Positions 32,701 through 47,935 of a stretch of 64,000 bases of DNA are shown piece by piece. Every line of letters starts with the position of its first letter. The first letter of the stretch is position 1. The notes under the pieces were generated by a model. That model was not told the DNA's origin. It searched no databases and saw only the letters and a list, made by a program, of their open reading frames with translations. Position numbers and translations under genes: made by a program. Source of the DNA: Microvelia longipes (lineage: Eukaryota > Arthropoda > Insecta > Hemiptera > Veliidae); NCBI GenBank assembly GCA_018340805.1, contig JACMZG010000008.1:19385118-19449117 (forward strand), given 5' to 3'.

Positions 32701-33548
32701 ATATTATTTAATTCATAAACTATATTATTTCTTTGATTAAGAAAAAATGTAAACAAAATTAGAATTGCTAGTCGAAAATAAAAATAAAATAGTCCAAAAG
32801 TAATATTTTGTACAAATTAAATATGCAAATTTTGTACGATTTGTACTTTCAATAAAAGAAATTTTAGACACTCATGGGCACTTTGATTATCCTTTTCTCT
32901 TTACAATTAATCTCTGAAATGTCTATTTACATTTCATTTAATACATTTATTTTTGGGAGCATAAAGCAGTACAGTATTTAAGAACACTAAAATGCTTTTT
33001 GAATCAAAATAATAAGGAAATTAATTGTATCAAGTAATATTGAACACAATTTTTTTTTATTTATTCTGCACATTTTCAAAATGGACACTAATTTTTGTTA
33101 TTATTTTACTAAATTTTAGTAAAGACTTACTTCGAAAGTAGCTTTTTTTAAAAAAATATGATTGTTGAAAAAAGAAAAATTATAAAATACAATAATTACA
33201 ACATAACGTTAAAATAATTGCAGGCACTAATAGCTATTTATGCACAAAAAAAATACTACTTGGCTATGCCTCAGCGGTAAATTGTGTAATTCACTCAGTT
33301 CAGCCTCTAGATAGATATTGAGGAATATAGAAATAGAACAGATATATGTGCAGTGTTATGTCATAATAGTCAATTAAATTTACCTCCTGAGTTCAAACTA
33401 ATGGAGTTTCTAATAGAGTATAGCAAAAGAGTTTTCTGAAGTATAGCCAAGAGAGTTTATAGCAAGGGTTTATTGACTGATGGTCACTTCATAATTCTTG
33501 ACTAAATTTAATTAAGATTGTTAATTAAGTAATACAAACACAAACACA

Positions 33549-33670
<122 letters not shown>

Positions 33671-35870
33671 ATGTACATGTAACTTTTTAAAACAAATTTA
33701 TCACATTTTGTTGAATTGTACTTTTTCAACTTATAGAAAAACAAATTGATTTTTGAAGCAGCTACTTTCTCCTGCCAATGCAATGAATATTTATGGCAAA
33801 AAAAAGAAAAAAAATCAATAGTAAATGTGTTTAAAATTAAATCATAATACAAAATAAAATAAATTGCACGTTTCATTCGGCGGACAAAGAAATCAAATAA
33901 TAATAATAATTTTATATACAGTCATCAATTCTCAAAATTATACAATATTATACAAAAACTATTTACAAGTATTATAAATTAATTTTTCATATTTTTTTTA
34001 TATTTTTTGTTGTTTAAAATCAAATTTGGATTAAGAAAATGAAATCTACAATATATTTTTTGTTTAATAAAAATATCTACAATTAAAAAATAATCTTAAA
34101 CAATCATTTAATTAATAGATAATAATAAAAATTGTTGTGGGTGTTTAGTTTAGAAAATACCGCAAATACAAAAGCGGGACGCACCAGCATCCATTATTTT
34201 TTAAGAAAATTTGATTTTACAGTATTTACAATTCTACAAAATTGATTTATTCAAAAATTAGTTTTCATTTGATTTCCACTCCTCGAGTCAACAAGAAGTT
34301 GAAAACTAAAGTACCACAGGGTGAAACTGAATTTTTTGAGTTAAAACCAGTATAACAGAAATTTCTTTTAAATTTTGTGACAAACAATTATTATGATTTA
34401 TTATATTAATAAAAGCAATGTTATATATTAATAAACAATATCAATTAGTAAATATACATAATGTGTTATGTAATATTTCAAACAATATGATATAAGTAAT
34501 GCTTCATTAAGCATAGTTGAGAAATGTGTTTGTGCATATTGCATGGATATCAAACTATATCATCAATACTTGTATTGTATACTTGCATATGTGAGTATAT
34601 CATCTTTATAAGCTCAATCAGGAATGAAATGCTTATGGTTTAGGTAAAAAAAACAAAAAGGAAGAAATTAACCAAAATTTAAAATACGGATACAGAGCTC
34701 GACAGAGCGGACAATTTATGAAAAAATAATATTGCTGCACTCTCAACTAACTAGGAGAACTATTATTGTAGATTTAAACACAGAGATGGCAGTACCAAAT
34801 CTAGGAGTCAACTATTACTACCAATAATATTAAGTATGCTTCCGCTGTAGATGTTAAAAACATCCAGTGGTGACCATGTCTATGTAGGCCATGAATCCCT
34901 CATGATCTACATTGACCTGGTCATTACTATAAGACCTTAATCTTTATTACTAATAATATTTACCCAAAATGAAGCAGCTGCATATGTGACAACCAGAATC
35001 TTAACATTGCGGCAGGAATCTAACAGTCCAAAGAAATCAAGCTTACGATCAATATGCTTTATTTAGGTATAGTGATATTTTAAATTTATGTTAACAATTT
35101 AACTAAGCACTTTTACTACTATTTCAAATACTTTAAGATTTTTTTTTTAAATTTATTATAATTTATTTATATCTTTAGATATTTATTAAATAAGATTGAT
35201 GAGGCTTGCAGCAGGATCTTTTTCCTCGCTACCTAGCAGAAGAAGCCGTTTCAATTAGGAAAACATATGAGTAAAAATGTGATGCGCTAACACAAAAATC
35301 ATAATTAATTTAAAATTATAAATTTTTTTAAAGTATTTTGTAATCATAAAATTGCTTTTATGAAGACAATTAATTTGGTAGTTTCTTTAATTTTTTGATA
35401 ATATTGATAAAAAATAATGACTTTGAACTGCCATCATATTAATATCAGTTTCACTCGATGGTATTATTTTTAAATAAAATTTATATAAATTTGATTCAAC
35501 AAGGTGTTTGACACACATCAAGGTGTTCGACACACAACAGAGTTTTATTATGGTGTTCCCGTGGATTGCGTTTTTTTTATTTTTAATTTATAAATCTAAG
35601 GCAGTATCAACTTATACAGAAAGGATTAAATATTTCTATTAAAATAAATTCATTTAAGAATTTGTTTTAACTTGTTTACATGAAATATTTATTGGCGGTG
35701 GATATGAGAAAGAGGGAAGGTCTGTGATTGGTTCTTTAATGGTTTCAAACAAATCACGTTTCCCGTTATAACGCCAAGTAAAGATTCTAAATATAATTTA
35801 ATTTAATAGAAAGACACTCTCGGAAGGAAAAACAATAAGTTTAAGGGAATATTAATTCGTGAGGAAAATG

Positions 35871-36676
35871 CTACGTTTCGAGGGATGCCATGAGAGAGTG
35901 ATAGACGACAGACTGGAGCTCATTGAGCATGGAACTGTGTCCGCAGGAGAAGGCCGGTTCTCTCTTGCTGTCTATAGGCAAGTAGGGTGAGGCCAGAGCG
36001 GCTTGTCGTTCTGACTCTGCAAGCCGTTCCGCAGCCGAGGTTTCTTCTAATCTTTGTCTTTTACAGCTAGGTTCACTCTCTAGATCCACCACATTGACTA
36101 TTTCCTCTTCGTCTTCGTCTATAGAAGTTAACATACGAGGAGTTAAAGGCATGTAAAATTGAGATAGAACAGCTTGTACGTCTTCTCCTTCGTCCTCCAA
36201 GCTTCTTTTTCTTCTTTCTTCTTCCTCTTTCTTAGGTAAGTTGGTAATATCGGCTAGTTGCTGTTCTCTATCTTCTTTAACAGGACTGTAAACTCGTTCT
36301 TGTTTCTGCATTTTCTCTTCTCTAGCTTCCCGTTGCAATCTCTTCATGGTATTGTTAATCAAAACCGATCTTCTCAATGAACTTTCAGGATCTTCGATCT
36401 TTTTAAGCTTATTGATACTAATTTTCAATACTTTGCGTCGTTCTTCTCGCTGCCTGTACTTGGCAGAAATCATGGTGGGTCGGTTCGGTCTGGGGCAGAA
36501 ACTAGAGCCATAGTTGGTCTGGCAGGACATGACGTCGGTATCGTCATGGTTATCAGTGGTCGAGTTGTTGTTGACCCTCAGTGAGTTGTTGTTGATTAGA
36601 GCGTCGGATTTCATACCACTCACATTTACAGACAATGAAACTTCAGTCTCCTTGATCTCCTCCTTCTCCCAGTCCA
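35871..36676 (-). CDS. tara: SERTA-domain protein (Taranis-like), terminal coding exon
   Basis: SERTA proteins are nuclear co-regulators that bind chromatin and cell-cycle factors. Drosophila Taranis belongs to this family. The exon encodes about 268 residues. The SERTA domain lies around residues 83-118 (KISINKLKKI, then PESSLRRSVLINNTMKRLQ). An acidic, Lys/Glu-rich middle follows, then FYMPLTPRMLTSIDEDEEE and a C-terminal NELQSVVYHSLMASLET with a short helix-like end as in SERTAD proteins. The 5' edge is an intron acceptor (TTGTTGTTACAG|TGGACTGG), so one or more exons lie upstream, beyond 36680, and were not found. The first frame codon is GTG only because the exon starts inside a codon. 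An A from the previous exon would make a split ATG. The stop is TAG at 35871-35873. The gene symbol is by domain and motif similarity, not orthology. Confidence 0.85.
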
Positions 36677-39600
36677 CTGTAACAACAAAACAGAAACAAC
36701 CATCAGCACGTTTGTCATTTAATTTGTTACTATGGGAAAGGATAAGACCTCAATTGAGAGAAAAACACCCTAGGTATTTAAGGACACAGCATCAACAGGA
36801 TAGAGTATAAAAAACCAAAAATGCAAAAATATGAATTATGGGCATTGCCGGAAAATGTATAGCTGTTAATTCAGGGTCATAAACCAAGCTACGGTTGAGC
36901 ACCAGCAGCATTCAGATATATTTTACTTAAGTTTCTTCTCTATCAGATAACAATTATTTTATTATTATCAATTGTAGTAATAGGGTAAAAGACTATTTGT
37001 CATTTGTGGGTCTATTAGGCAACGTTGTTAGACATTTCTTGTCTGCAGCATATCAAATAAGATTTTTATTCACCTCGCTTTTGGTTAGCCCCCATTTCAT
37101 GCGCTATGATCAAATAAGTGATTAAATATGATTAAAAAAGTGATTAACTCATTTTAAAATAAGTTTTATCGAATTTTTATCATAAAAATTACGCTTATGA
37201 GGTTGTTCGGATTCTAAAATTTGTACATGCAACACGGCTGTAAAGTGATATTAATTGCTTTTTGAAATATATTATTGCCCCTTATCAATAAATTTATACA
37301 GCTGACATAATAATTTACACCCTATTGGCTATTCTATCTAATACCCATAATTACAGTAAATAAGATAACCCCTTCCTCCACAGGTAGCCAGATTTGTCCC
37401 ACTCGACTTCGGCTAAAATTTAGCAACCCAAGGTATATGAGGCTCCAAGTTATAAAAGAGAAAGAATATTGTTTTTCAACAAATGTACAGATTAGAATCT
37501 GATTCTGTAAGAATAGATCGATTCACAAAAAAATAAAGGTAACAGGTTAGATAAGCAATGTTTTCAATTTTATGATATTAAAAATGGTATAGTATTAAAC
37601 CTGCATCACATCCCTGCATAAATCTACTTAACATTTAGTTTTAAAAGAAAAGTTTAGTTATCTTTCCCACATGTCCAACTCGTTGTCAGGACACTAGACG
37701 AAGGTTCAAAATAAAATAATAATTTGAAGACTGAGGAGCTTTTTTATTTAAAAAAATGTGTATATTTGTGAATAATATTTAGTAACACCCACGTCTTTAT
37801 TTTTAACAAAAATATATAACTCGATAATTTGTTCTCTTTAAAAGTAAAGGCGTCCAAATTTTAATAAGGTAATGATAAAGACGTTCAATTTTTTTTACAA
37901 TAAGTAGCCAAGTGTTACACACCGTGGGCGGGTCTCGTAAAGTCAGCCCACAATCCGACCTAAAAAAATCAAAATGATACGAACCTATTGTTAAACATAT
38001 CAAAAAATGCCGAATAAACAAGAGCAACAATTCAATTTGTAGAGGCAAAAAAAATTATTACGAGTGAGCTTATAATATTTGTAAATAAATGTTAGTGAGT
38101 CTTTACAATGATGAATGAGTTATAGGAGTAAATATATATAGTGACTTTAGAGCTTTTTTTGTAGAGAAAACAAAAGAAGGTTTAATGTGTATAAGAGGAT
38201 GGTAACAGGAAACAATTTGCATTAGCGGCTTCATCATTTTATATATCCTAAAAAATACACTTAATTACTTATAAATGTTAATAGATAATCAAAAGAATGA
38301 AACTTAAAACTCAATTCATTTTGTTGTTTTAATTATGTAAATATAAAGCGGCTAATAAGTAGGTTTAACAAACATATCTTGTTTAATTAGAAATGAGATA
38401 TCGTGTAACATATAATTATTCTAAAAAAGTATATTTGTTTTGTAGTTAGGGGGGAATTAAAGATTTTTCAAATTCTACCGCTAGATCCCACTAGTGGTAT
38501 AGAATTAGGGATGAGTAGTTTACATTGGAATCCGCTAGGTCGCAGCACTAGTTGTTCTTTAACTTTTCCTAATATACTCCTCATTTACTACGATCTGAAA
38601 GGGAAAATTCTAACGTAATGTGTTATCACATATATTTAAATTAACTGTGAGAGAATTACAAATAAATTGTTAAATAAATAATTAATAAAAATAATTTAAA
38701 ATATGTTTTACTAATTAATTATATTAATAAAAAAATCTCTATACATCTTAAAATACTGTATGGTAAATGTTTAAACCATAAATTACAGTTAAAACGTGAC
38801 ATAATTAATAAACAGAGATGTTTTATAATAGTTGATTGATTTTTGTAACAAAAAGTAGTCCAATAAACGTGATACTTTGGTAACAATGGACATTATTAAT
38901 TAAGAGAGGATTGATTAAAGAACAATAATATGATTTTACTGTTTTTTACTGATCTTTTACTAGTTCAGATTTTACTAGTCTTTTAATTTATTAAAATCTA
39001 GCAAATTTAGCTAATATTTCTGGGCCCTAGACTAACCTAACTTCATTGAATGTCTTTCTTCGCCCCTTCAATATTACCTTCCACATCACTGCCATCTCTA
39101 TAAGTTTTATCTTACATACATTATATCATACCCATTACCTAACAAGTATCTGCTACATACAAATCGTAACAAGTTAACATTTAATCTAAATGTAAATTTG
39201 TAATTTTTTAAAGAAGCTCTCCCGCATCAACTGTTTAAATCTCCTTTTAACAAAAAAAGATCTATATTTAACCAGCCTTCCAAAATGACAACAAGCTGAA
39301 TGTTCTGTCGATAAAATAAACACAGGGGGAGAAAACCAATCCTTGTTTGTCATAGAGAAATATTTTTTTGAAATTATGCCCAGAGGAATAAAAAACATTA
39401 AACTACCCTCGTGCTACAAGATAAACCTATATTCGTTAAGTTTATTTAAATAAAAAAAAGAAAACCAATAAAAATTATTTAAAAATTTACAAATTTATTA
39501 AAATATACCTTTATCTACTTCAAAGATTGACTGAATAATAATAAATATTACATTATAACAAGTTTATTGATGTACATATATCAGAAATTTAGTGTTTAAA

Positions 39601-40899
39601 TAAATGAATGGAGACTGGATTTTTATAGTTTTTAGTGACACGTTGGGTTCTCGCCAGATGTTTAAATTATCTCCCCTCATTTAATTTTGATAATTTTTAT
39701 ACGATAATTAAATCGATTCATATACGTTACTTGATAAGCAAAAAAATACTACTTCTTTGTTAATAAAAAGAGATAAAAGTGTTAACACTGTTCAGCTAAT
39801 TATTCGTTCGTTAATGCTTATCAAAAAATCATACGGATGATTAAGGATAATTTGTTTTAATAAATAATTAGCTATGTTTAATTATTTAAGGAGTGCACAT
39901 AAAATCATTGATGAGTATATAAACTACGTTATATGATCCATAACAGTTCTGACAGAATGATAGACAGTTTCTTTTCAATTTGTATTTTGTTAATGTTTCT
40001 TTTAAAACAACCCGAGGTTTTACGTAAAATTTTGAATTTTGATTTTAAAAAGTTATTTGCAAAATTCCAAATGTCTTCATAGCGCCACGCTACATTTTGT
40101 TAATTTTTATAAAGAAGTTATTTCATCATTGACCTTTGCAGATTGTATAATAATTACAAAATATTGCTAACCAGTTTATCACGTGCCTGTTTCAATAATC
40201 ATAATATACAAGAATAATTGCACGCTCTTTGACAGTAAAATAATACAAGTTAATCATTAACTCTTGTTTTATCATTTTACAACATAAAACGTAGAAACAT
40301 AATAGTATTATCACTATTATGATTATTAAAAAATCCACAAGCATTTTTCTAAAATAAATTTGCAAAAAAAAATCTAGTGAAAAAAAGATATTTTGTCCGC
40401 CATAGTTGCGGTTAAATCTTGTTGACATTAATATTTACCTATATTGTAGTATTGAAGTCTACAATTAATGTGCTTTGTCATCTTTGTCGTTTGTTGAATT
40501 CTTTTTACCAAACATAGTAATTTAGTTTAGTTTAATTTACAACCAGTTAATTAAAGATGTTTTGGTTGAATATTAAGGCGATTGGAAGAAAAAATCTACT
40601 TGGTCTTAGGTTCGAGTTTCGGTAAGTCGTTTACATTTTGATCTTATCAATATTTTGATATTCTAATGCTTATATAAATAGGGTTAAAAAATCTGTATCA
40701 ATTAAATCAGTAAAGACTGAAATGATGATTAAGAAAGGCAAGAGACTATTTAGTAATAATTGCACAAACTACAATGTAATACAGACTGACGTTATGATTT
40801 CATATTGTTCCTAGTCATGGAGTGACGATAGTTTGTCAAGCACGGCTTGTGGCCTTGACGTCAACTACTTATTACTCTTACCTTAATCATTACTTCTAT

Positions 40900-41715
40900 T
40901 TAATAATAATAAAAATCGGGTACGGGGTACCTCGGAACTTTTCCTCATTACATCGGATCCGCTACGCTAATCCTGCTAGCTTAGGACTCGCTTTGTTCGT
41001 CCTTAGAATATACTAGACGTTAAATTTATACTGCAAAACGTCTTCAATTCGCTACACTCGTCCTCAGATAGTAAATTGATTCGTTTCATTCACGCTTGAT
41101 GCTGCTCAACTTTTATGAGCCACCAAAAATCATGGTTATACTTGTCCTATTAAAACGAAAATTAGTGGACATTTATATTATTAAGTGTAATATTATGTTA
41201 TTAATTTTTATTATGTATACTTATTTTAATTAAGGAAAGGTGTACTTGTACTAAATTTTACTCAATTGGATTATTTTCCGATTTTTTTACATTTTTTAAA
41301 AACGTGCACACGTCATATGATAAAAATTGAAGTAATGCTGATAATGATATGAAACTTAGCACATATGCTAGTCTTATACATGGCTACATGCGTGCCGAAT
41401 ATCAATAAGATCGAATCAATTTTCCGCATTATACGATTTTTTCGACATTTTTGGTGAGTCATTATTGCGAAAAATAAAAATATTTTTCCAATAGCACAAC
41501 TACAGCGGTAGACTGATTTTTGTGCTAAGTTTCAGCTATCTAGCATTAAATACACTGGGAGCTACGATGATTACAAGAGACACACACACATACAGACAAC
41601 TTTGCAAAAACCACTCAGGAGGCTTTGAAAACGCCTAAAACGGATAATACCGGTGACATCTCGGTTTCGGATTTTTTTGCAAACAATATATTTTCCTTTA
41701 TACCTACGGTTAAAA
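40900..41715 (-). repeat. 5S-associated repeat family, copy 1 (5S part truncated)
   Basis: Contains GGTACCTCGGAACTTTTCC, ACTCGCTTTGTTCGTCC, a remnant GCTGCTCAACTTTTATGA (complement of the 5S-like start), and ACGGATAATACCGG with TTTCGGATTTTTTTGCAAA. The same modules, inverted, are at 55975-56560. Confidence 0.75.
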
Positions 41716-44009
41716 TGAGGAAAAAGCAAAAATCACTTATTATTTTGTCAAATTAAATTAAAATTAATCTTCAATATTTATTACTTTTTTATTTGTAAAA
41801 CAACAATATAATTATAGTTAAATTACACTTATAATTAAATTTAAAATAATTTATTTTCAAGTAAATAGTAGTACAACAATATAGTACAACATATTTCAAA
41901 ACTTTTTGGTCACAAAACCCCTTTTTTTATAAAATATTTTATTTTAATAAGTGGTATAGTGAGTATGGATGTGAACCGATCCGTGTACAGGGGTTCAACG
42001 TGTGCGAGGGTACCAACCCCTGGCAACAAAATTACTAACAAATATACAATAAAAAATAGACTTTAAAATAAGTACATAGAGAGCTTTAAAAGAGAAACTT
42101 AATTCGTTTGTTTCTTATTTATTTTTGGTTATATATGTCAATCATTAAATTTAATTTTCTTATAATATGATTAAACTATTTTAGATAACTTCGATCTCTG
42201 GTTTGTGCATTTTAATAAATGTTATTCAAAACGTCTTTTGTCCTAAAAATCAGATAATTATTGAAAGATATATATAAAATTTAGAGTATAAACTTGTTTT
42301 GAATGAGACTTTTAAACTCGACACCTTTGTACCCAACAAGTAAAAGACAGGTGAAGCGTGCAACTGTTGGAACACACACACACGCACAACCCTAGAGTCC
42401 ACTCACACACAGGGAAGTACCCTTTGTGTCCCGAGGGGTACTGGTTCAAAGCCTTAACTAATCTCAGTCTAAGTAACCACCTTTAAAATTCCAAAATGTT
42501 TCAAATAAGACACATTCTTTGATGCTTTGTGCTTATTTTCTTTAAATCTCGTTTTAATACTTAACTTCAAATACTTGACTACTTTAAAACATTTTTTGTA
42601 GTCTGTTTATATTCTAAAGGAGATATTTATTTTGTTCTTCATGTCTTCTATTCAATTCAAATAATATTTGATATCGTTTTAATTCCTCCTTCCATTGTTT
42701 CAAATCGTAAAAAGAGGAGATCAAGTTAAAAAAAGCAAATTTTTTGCACAGATGTAAAATTGGGCTTATTTTTTTAGTATATTTTAACAATCGAATATTT
42801 TACATATACGATATAAGTACACATAAAATATATATAAATTTTATATCGTATATTTTAAGTATAATAACAAAATCGTTAGGTCATATTAAAACAAAAACAA
42901 TCTCATAAGCTTATTTTTTCTTAGGAAATGCGCTAAAATCGTATACTAGGAACAAAATAATTTTTTCTCCCCTCATCGGGTTCGCTACGCTCGTCTACAG
43001 AATATGAAAAGAAAAAGTGAGTTCCAAGACGTAACAAATTCAGAAAAAACAATTTTTTAACAGAATTCTAAGGTCTACCTAAAATTCTAGATCAAACTAC
43101 TGTGAAAAAAATTACCAGAACAGGTTGGTACCAATACTGGAACCAGGATATTGGTATCAAATTTAATACGGTTTTTAAAACAATTTTCTTTTAAATAGAA
43201 TGCTTCAATTTAACTTTTTTTAAGTTATTAAAAGTGGTAGGAAAATTACCATGTTTGGTTAGTATTTCTAAAAAGTAATGTAAAATTCAAACTAGCATGA
43301 GTCGACTTACTAGAAGTAAAGACCTTCAAAAGTCAAGGAACATGTTTTTTTATCATGTATCTATTTTTTAAGGGTTTAAATTTGGTTCATTTAAAATGCT
43401 TCACCCGGTATGTCCAGATATAATGATAATTATAATAGATGACTTAAATATTAATACATTGTATTAAATATAATATTAAACATACTTAATATTACATTAT
43501 ATCAAAAGTGAATACATGATGTTTTTATTAACTTTTTCATTTTATCGCTTTCACAAATGATGATTGGGTCTTAAAGCCACAACTCAAGGTCTTACAAAAA
43601 ATAAATTTTATTATTAAAGTATAGCTTGACATTCATAGATAAATATGAGACGCCTACAACAAGTACAACTAATATTTACAGATAAGAGTTTAAGATTAAT
43701 GAATTAGTAACACCATTGAAATTAGAAGATAAGTTAAATTAATTATGAGAAAGGGGATTTGTGTGCAGTGGTAGAGAATGCTTGTATTGATTTCGTAACT
43801 GGTCGGTATAGGATAGGGGAAGTCCTCTCCCTCGTAGAGCTAACGTCTCACGGCGGCAACGTCTCCTTAGAAGGGATAAAAGTTAACAGAGATAAAAGTG
43901 TCGGAAATATTTAGTTAAATCTTAAATGTTAATACTTATCAAACACAAACCAATAATACTTATCTAACATATTTAAATATTTTAAATAGTGATAGACTAG
44001 TTCTTGTTG

Positions 44010-44075
44010 TAACACGAAAGTTAAGCTACATCGTTCGTAGTCAGTAAGTGGATGGGTGACCATCCAATCCATTAT
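44010..44075 (+). repeat. 5S rRNA-like segment
   Basis: AAAGTTAAGCTACATCGTTC and GTCAGTAAGTGGATGGGTGA follow the internal promoter region of 5S rRNA (GTTAAGCAGCGTC … GGTTAGTACTTGGATGGGTGACC). The rest of 5S is absent, so it is a derived element or pseudogene. Confidence 0.65.
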
Positions 44076-47000
44076 AGCCACGTGGAGTAGTTGCAAATAG
44101 GAAATTGACGTGTATTGTATGCATCGGCTACGAACCTCATTAGAGTGATCACGTCGTTATGAATGAGGCACGGTCAACTCCAGAAATCTTGAAAATATTA
44201 TATAATACATTAAATTGTATGTATTATTCAACGAAATAATTGACAGTATGGTCCATATTTAAGGAATAGGGGGCTAACGAGTAGGAACTTTACAAACGTA
44301 TTGATAAGTTAATGATTTTATTGCCTCAGCAGTATAACATAATACGTTCCCAGGACGTAGAATAAAGTTACCGTCCTCTCAGCACTTCTGAAGTACAGAT
44401 TTTCATTTATTTGTAAATTTATTGACCATATCCAAGAAAAAAATAATATGCAATCAGGCTGTAACGAGTATTTGACTCGCTTCGGTCGGTAAAAAACAAA
44501 TTTTCGCGGTTGTAAAATAAACTTAACAGACTAGTTAAATAACCATATATTTATTTAAACAGAAGTTAACCATTTAATTTATTAATTAACATGAGCCTAT
44601 AAAATGAGCTTATTAATAATAAAACTAAATAAGCTTAAAATTATCACAAATATTTTTTTTTATATATTTTTACAATACGTAAAAATAAGTTAATAGTTAG
44701 GTGATTCAATAATAAAGTATGTATTCAGTTCAAATGTTGGACAGTTACTTTTAATCTGGATCTCCGCGAACGTCATTTGAAAACGGAAGAACCAATTTCA
44801 ATGCCACAGCCTTTCCATTGACCCCTAAAAATTTAAAAAGTGAACTGCCTTGAAATCAATTTTAAACTGAAAATTACTATCTACTTCCGATTTGTATTTA
44901 AATGTATCATTATTGTATAAAGCAGCAAGGCTATACGGATTAGAATAATCATATTGAAATCAGAAAAATTAAATAATTTATTTGTGTAAATATTTTTAAT
45001 AGGTAAAAAGTTAAAGAACATTTTCTATACTTTTAATTATTTTTTAAATAATATAATTACAGAAAAAAAAAATCGATGCATTCTAGTCAAAATAATCTGC
45101 CTCGGCTTCGCCTCACAAATATTTAAATAAGCGGGTTTAAACCACTAAAATTTAAAGTTACATAAAGAGGTTTTTTTGTGAAGTTGTTTTAAAATGCCAA
45201 GGTTATAAATACCGTCACTCTCTCTTATGTTAGCTTCTCTACATTATACAACTTCTATACAAATGAATAGTAATAATTTAAAATAATTCAAGCTTCGATA
45301 TACTATTTGATAATTATTATAATAAATGTATGACGTCTTATTCATAATTCAGCTAATCATATTCCTTCAATAATTTCCTAACAGACAAAATCAACCAATG
45401 GAATTAATTACGTCAAAAATATTATGAGTTTTATCCAATAAACTTTACTTTAGTTGATAAGAATTTGAGATTGCCTAAAACATATAAAATAGACTATTAT
45501 CTCCCACAACATGCATTTGATTTAAGTCAAATTTTATGCTCATGTACGCTTTCTTATCTGAATTATATAAAAGCAGATATTATATAAAAGAGCAATTAAT
45601 TAATTTAATATTCTTACATTAAAGCAAATCAAATGAGAAGCGTATACCAATTGCTAAATAGAAAATATTAAAATTAACAGTATATGTATAGAGATTTCTG
45701 TAGTTATGACAGAGTTAATATGTATGACAGAGAAGAGCCCCATCCTTTGAAAATATTTCCCTGTCCTAGTCCTGGATATTAAGAATAAAACTATAAAAGT
45801 TTTTTCAGTATTTTAGTTGAACTTAAAAGCTACAAGGGTGATTAGTAATTCAGAAAGATCTTATTCAAGGGTAGCTCCACTATAAGACTGGTGCCATTGC
45901 AAACATACTGATATACACGTAACACTCCTTTCCATAAGACCTATTAGTATTTATATTTGTGTACTAATAACATCGCTATTACACAGCAAAAATACTAAAG
46001 TAATGCTTAATTTTTAATAAAATGTAAAAGATTTATAATAATTAAGTATTAAAAAATATTAAGTTTTATTTTTCATTCATTTAATGGTTGACATATATAA
46101 GAATATAATACTATTTGTAAATACATTTTAGTAAAAAACACAATACCCTCTCGCAGCTGTTAGAATGAAAAGATAAAAACCACTACAACTGTATAGTGTT
46201 TTAAAACCCTGCTTAACCATTTTTTTTATATATGTTTTACGTTAGTAGCAAAATAAGTAAAACCATATAAATTTACTAAATACATTTTAAAATTGCATAA
46301 AGTTCAGTTAAAATTTAAAAATTAAATATTGTTGTATCACAGTATAGTGTATATATATTGACATATATATTTTAAAGAATAACTACAGATATATTTTTTT
46401 ACTTCTTGATTGAAATAACTGTGAGGTCGACAAAATGAGTGGCGATAGCACAAGGGCAGGTAAAATAAAACAATTATCCATAAAATATAACTATACATGT
46501 CATTTGATATATTAAATATTTATTAATTAACTACTCAAAATAATTATAATAAACAGTCTAACTGGATTATATTAATAAATTTATTAATTGGTTCTACTAA
46601 AGGATTAACATTTTAAGAATTATCTATTAACATATTCAAATAAAATTAGTTTTAAGTGTTGTTTTAGAGGAGCCAGTGATTGTAAAGATCTTTCTTTAGT
46701 CTTTTTTTATCGTGCTTTTTTTAAAGAAACAAATTAACCTTTTTAAAGAGCAACACTGTTAATTACTATTAAATACATATTAAATATTTTAACTTAAAAA
46801 TATAATTAGTGTATTAGTTTTGTAATATCAGGAAACTTTATTGAGGCATTGTTATTACTGAAACTATTAATGAAATGAATACCATTTAATTAAACTACCA
46901 TAATTAAAAATACCATTATTTAACTAATAATAGATTACACGGAAAAAATTATCATAATAATTTCATTATCAGTTAATAGATCTACCAACAAAAATACGCG

Positions 47001-47843
47001 AAAATTTTTAATAGAATCGTTTCAAATTTGGTATACGCCGTAATGGAACCCGGTAAATAGCTCTAGCGTTTTTAAACGATATAATATAAATTAGTAATCG
47101 ATAGACTCATCGCCATTATTTGCTAAACAAGTGTACGAAGTTTCAAGACTCTACGACAAAGAGAGACGCAGTAATTTGGGGAATACAAGAAAATACAGGT
47201 AACACAAACACAACCCTCAAGTATACAAATATAAATTTGAATTTCGTTAATATATTTTCTGTTCTAGTTGAATATGTTTTCTCTATAAGAAAAAATAGTG
47301 GGGTTATTTATCAATAAAAAAAGAGAAAGCAAAATAATGCTGTGAAAGACAATTACTGCGTTCTCATGTAATATTAAATCCGGATTGTAAACAGTTTCAA
47401 TCTTTGGATGTTTCATGTCAAGGTTACGTAGACTTTTTTCAAGAATTGATAGAGGAATAAGAATAAAAATGCAGGAGAACCGTCAATCACGAGTTGATAA
47501 ATAAGTGTGTGTTAGTTTGAGCAACAACTCACTACCCCCTCTCTTATTTTTAATAACCATCCATTTTCGTTAGAAAATAAAGCTTTTTACGTAAGAAAGG
47601 GCTAAAGTCTCCTTAAGGCATAGGTAAGGTTTAGGATAAGTAATGTTTAAAAACCAAGTAGGGAAACGCGATTTCTGTCAGAGATGGCATGAAGTTAACA
47701 TTTGGTCCACAGGGGAGTTGGCTCACATTTTCCTATGGTTGCAACCATCTTCTTTTACTCGTATAAATGTAAACAAATTATTTACGGTATTCGACATTTT
47801 AGTTTTTAATGCTTTATTTTTTAGAATATAACGTTTATAATTT

Positions 47844-47935
47844 GTTGACACAATATAATTGTGCGAGAGACAACTACAGAAGTTGAAACTTGTGTCAACT
47901 ATTCATGTTTTGCAAAACTCGGTGGTATCAAATTA
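47844..47935. repeat. short relative of the 15950-16487 TIR element
   Basis: GACACAATATAATTGTGCGAG, then GTGTCAACTATTCATGTTTT and GGTATCAAATT, as at 15950 and 16480. The interior is deleted. Confidence 0.6.

Noticed and set aside
36514..36810. 98-codon plus-strand ORF
   Set aside because: Antisense to the SERTA exon and crosses its splice acceptor.
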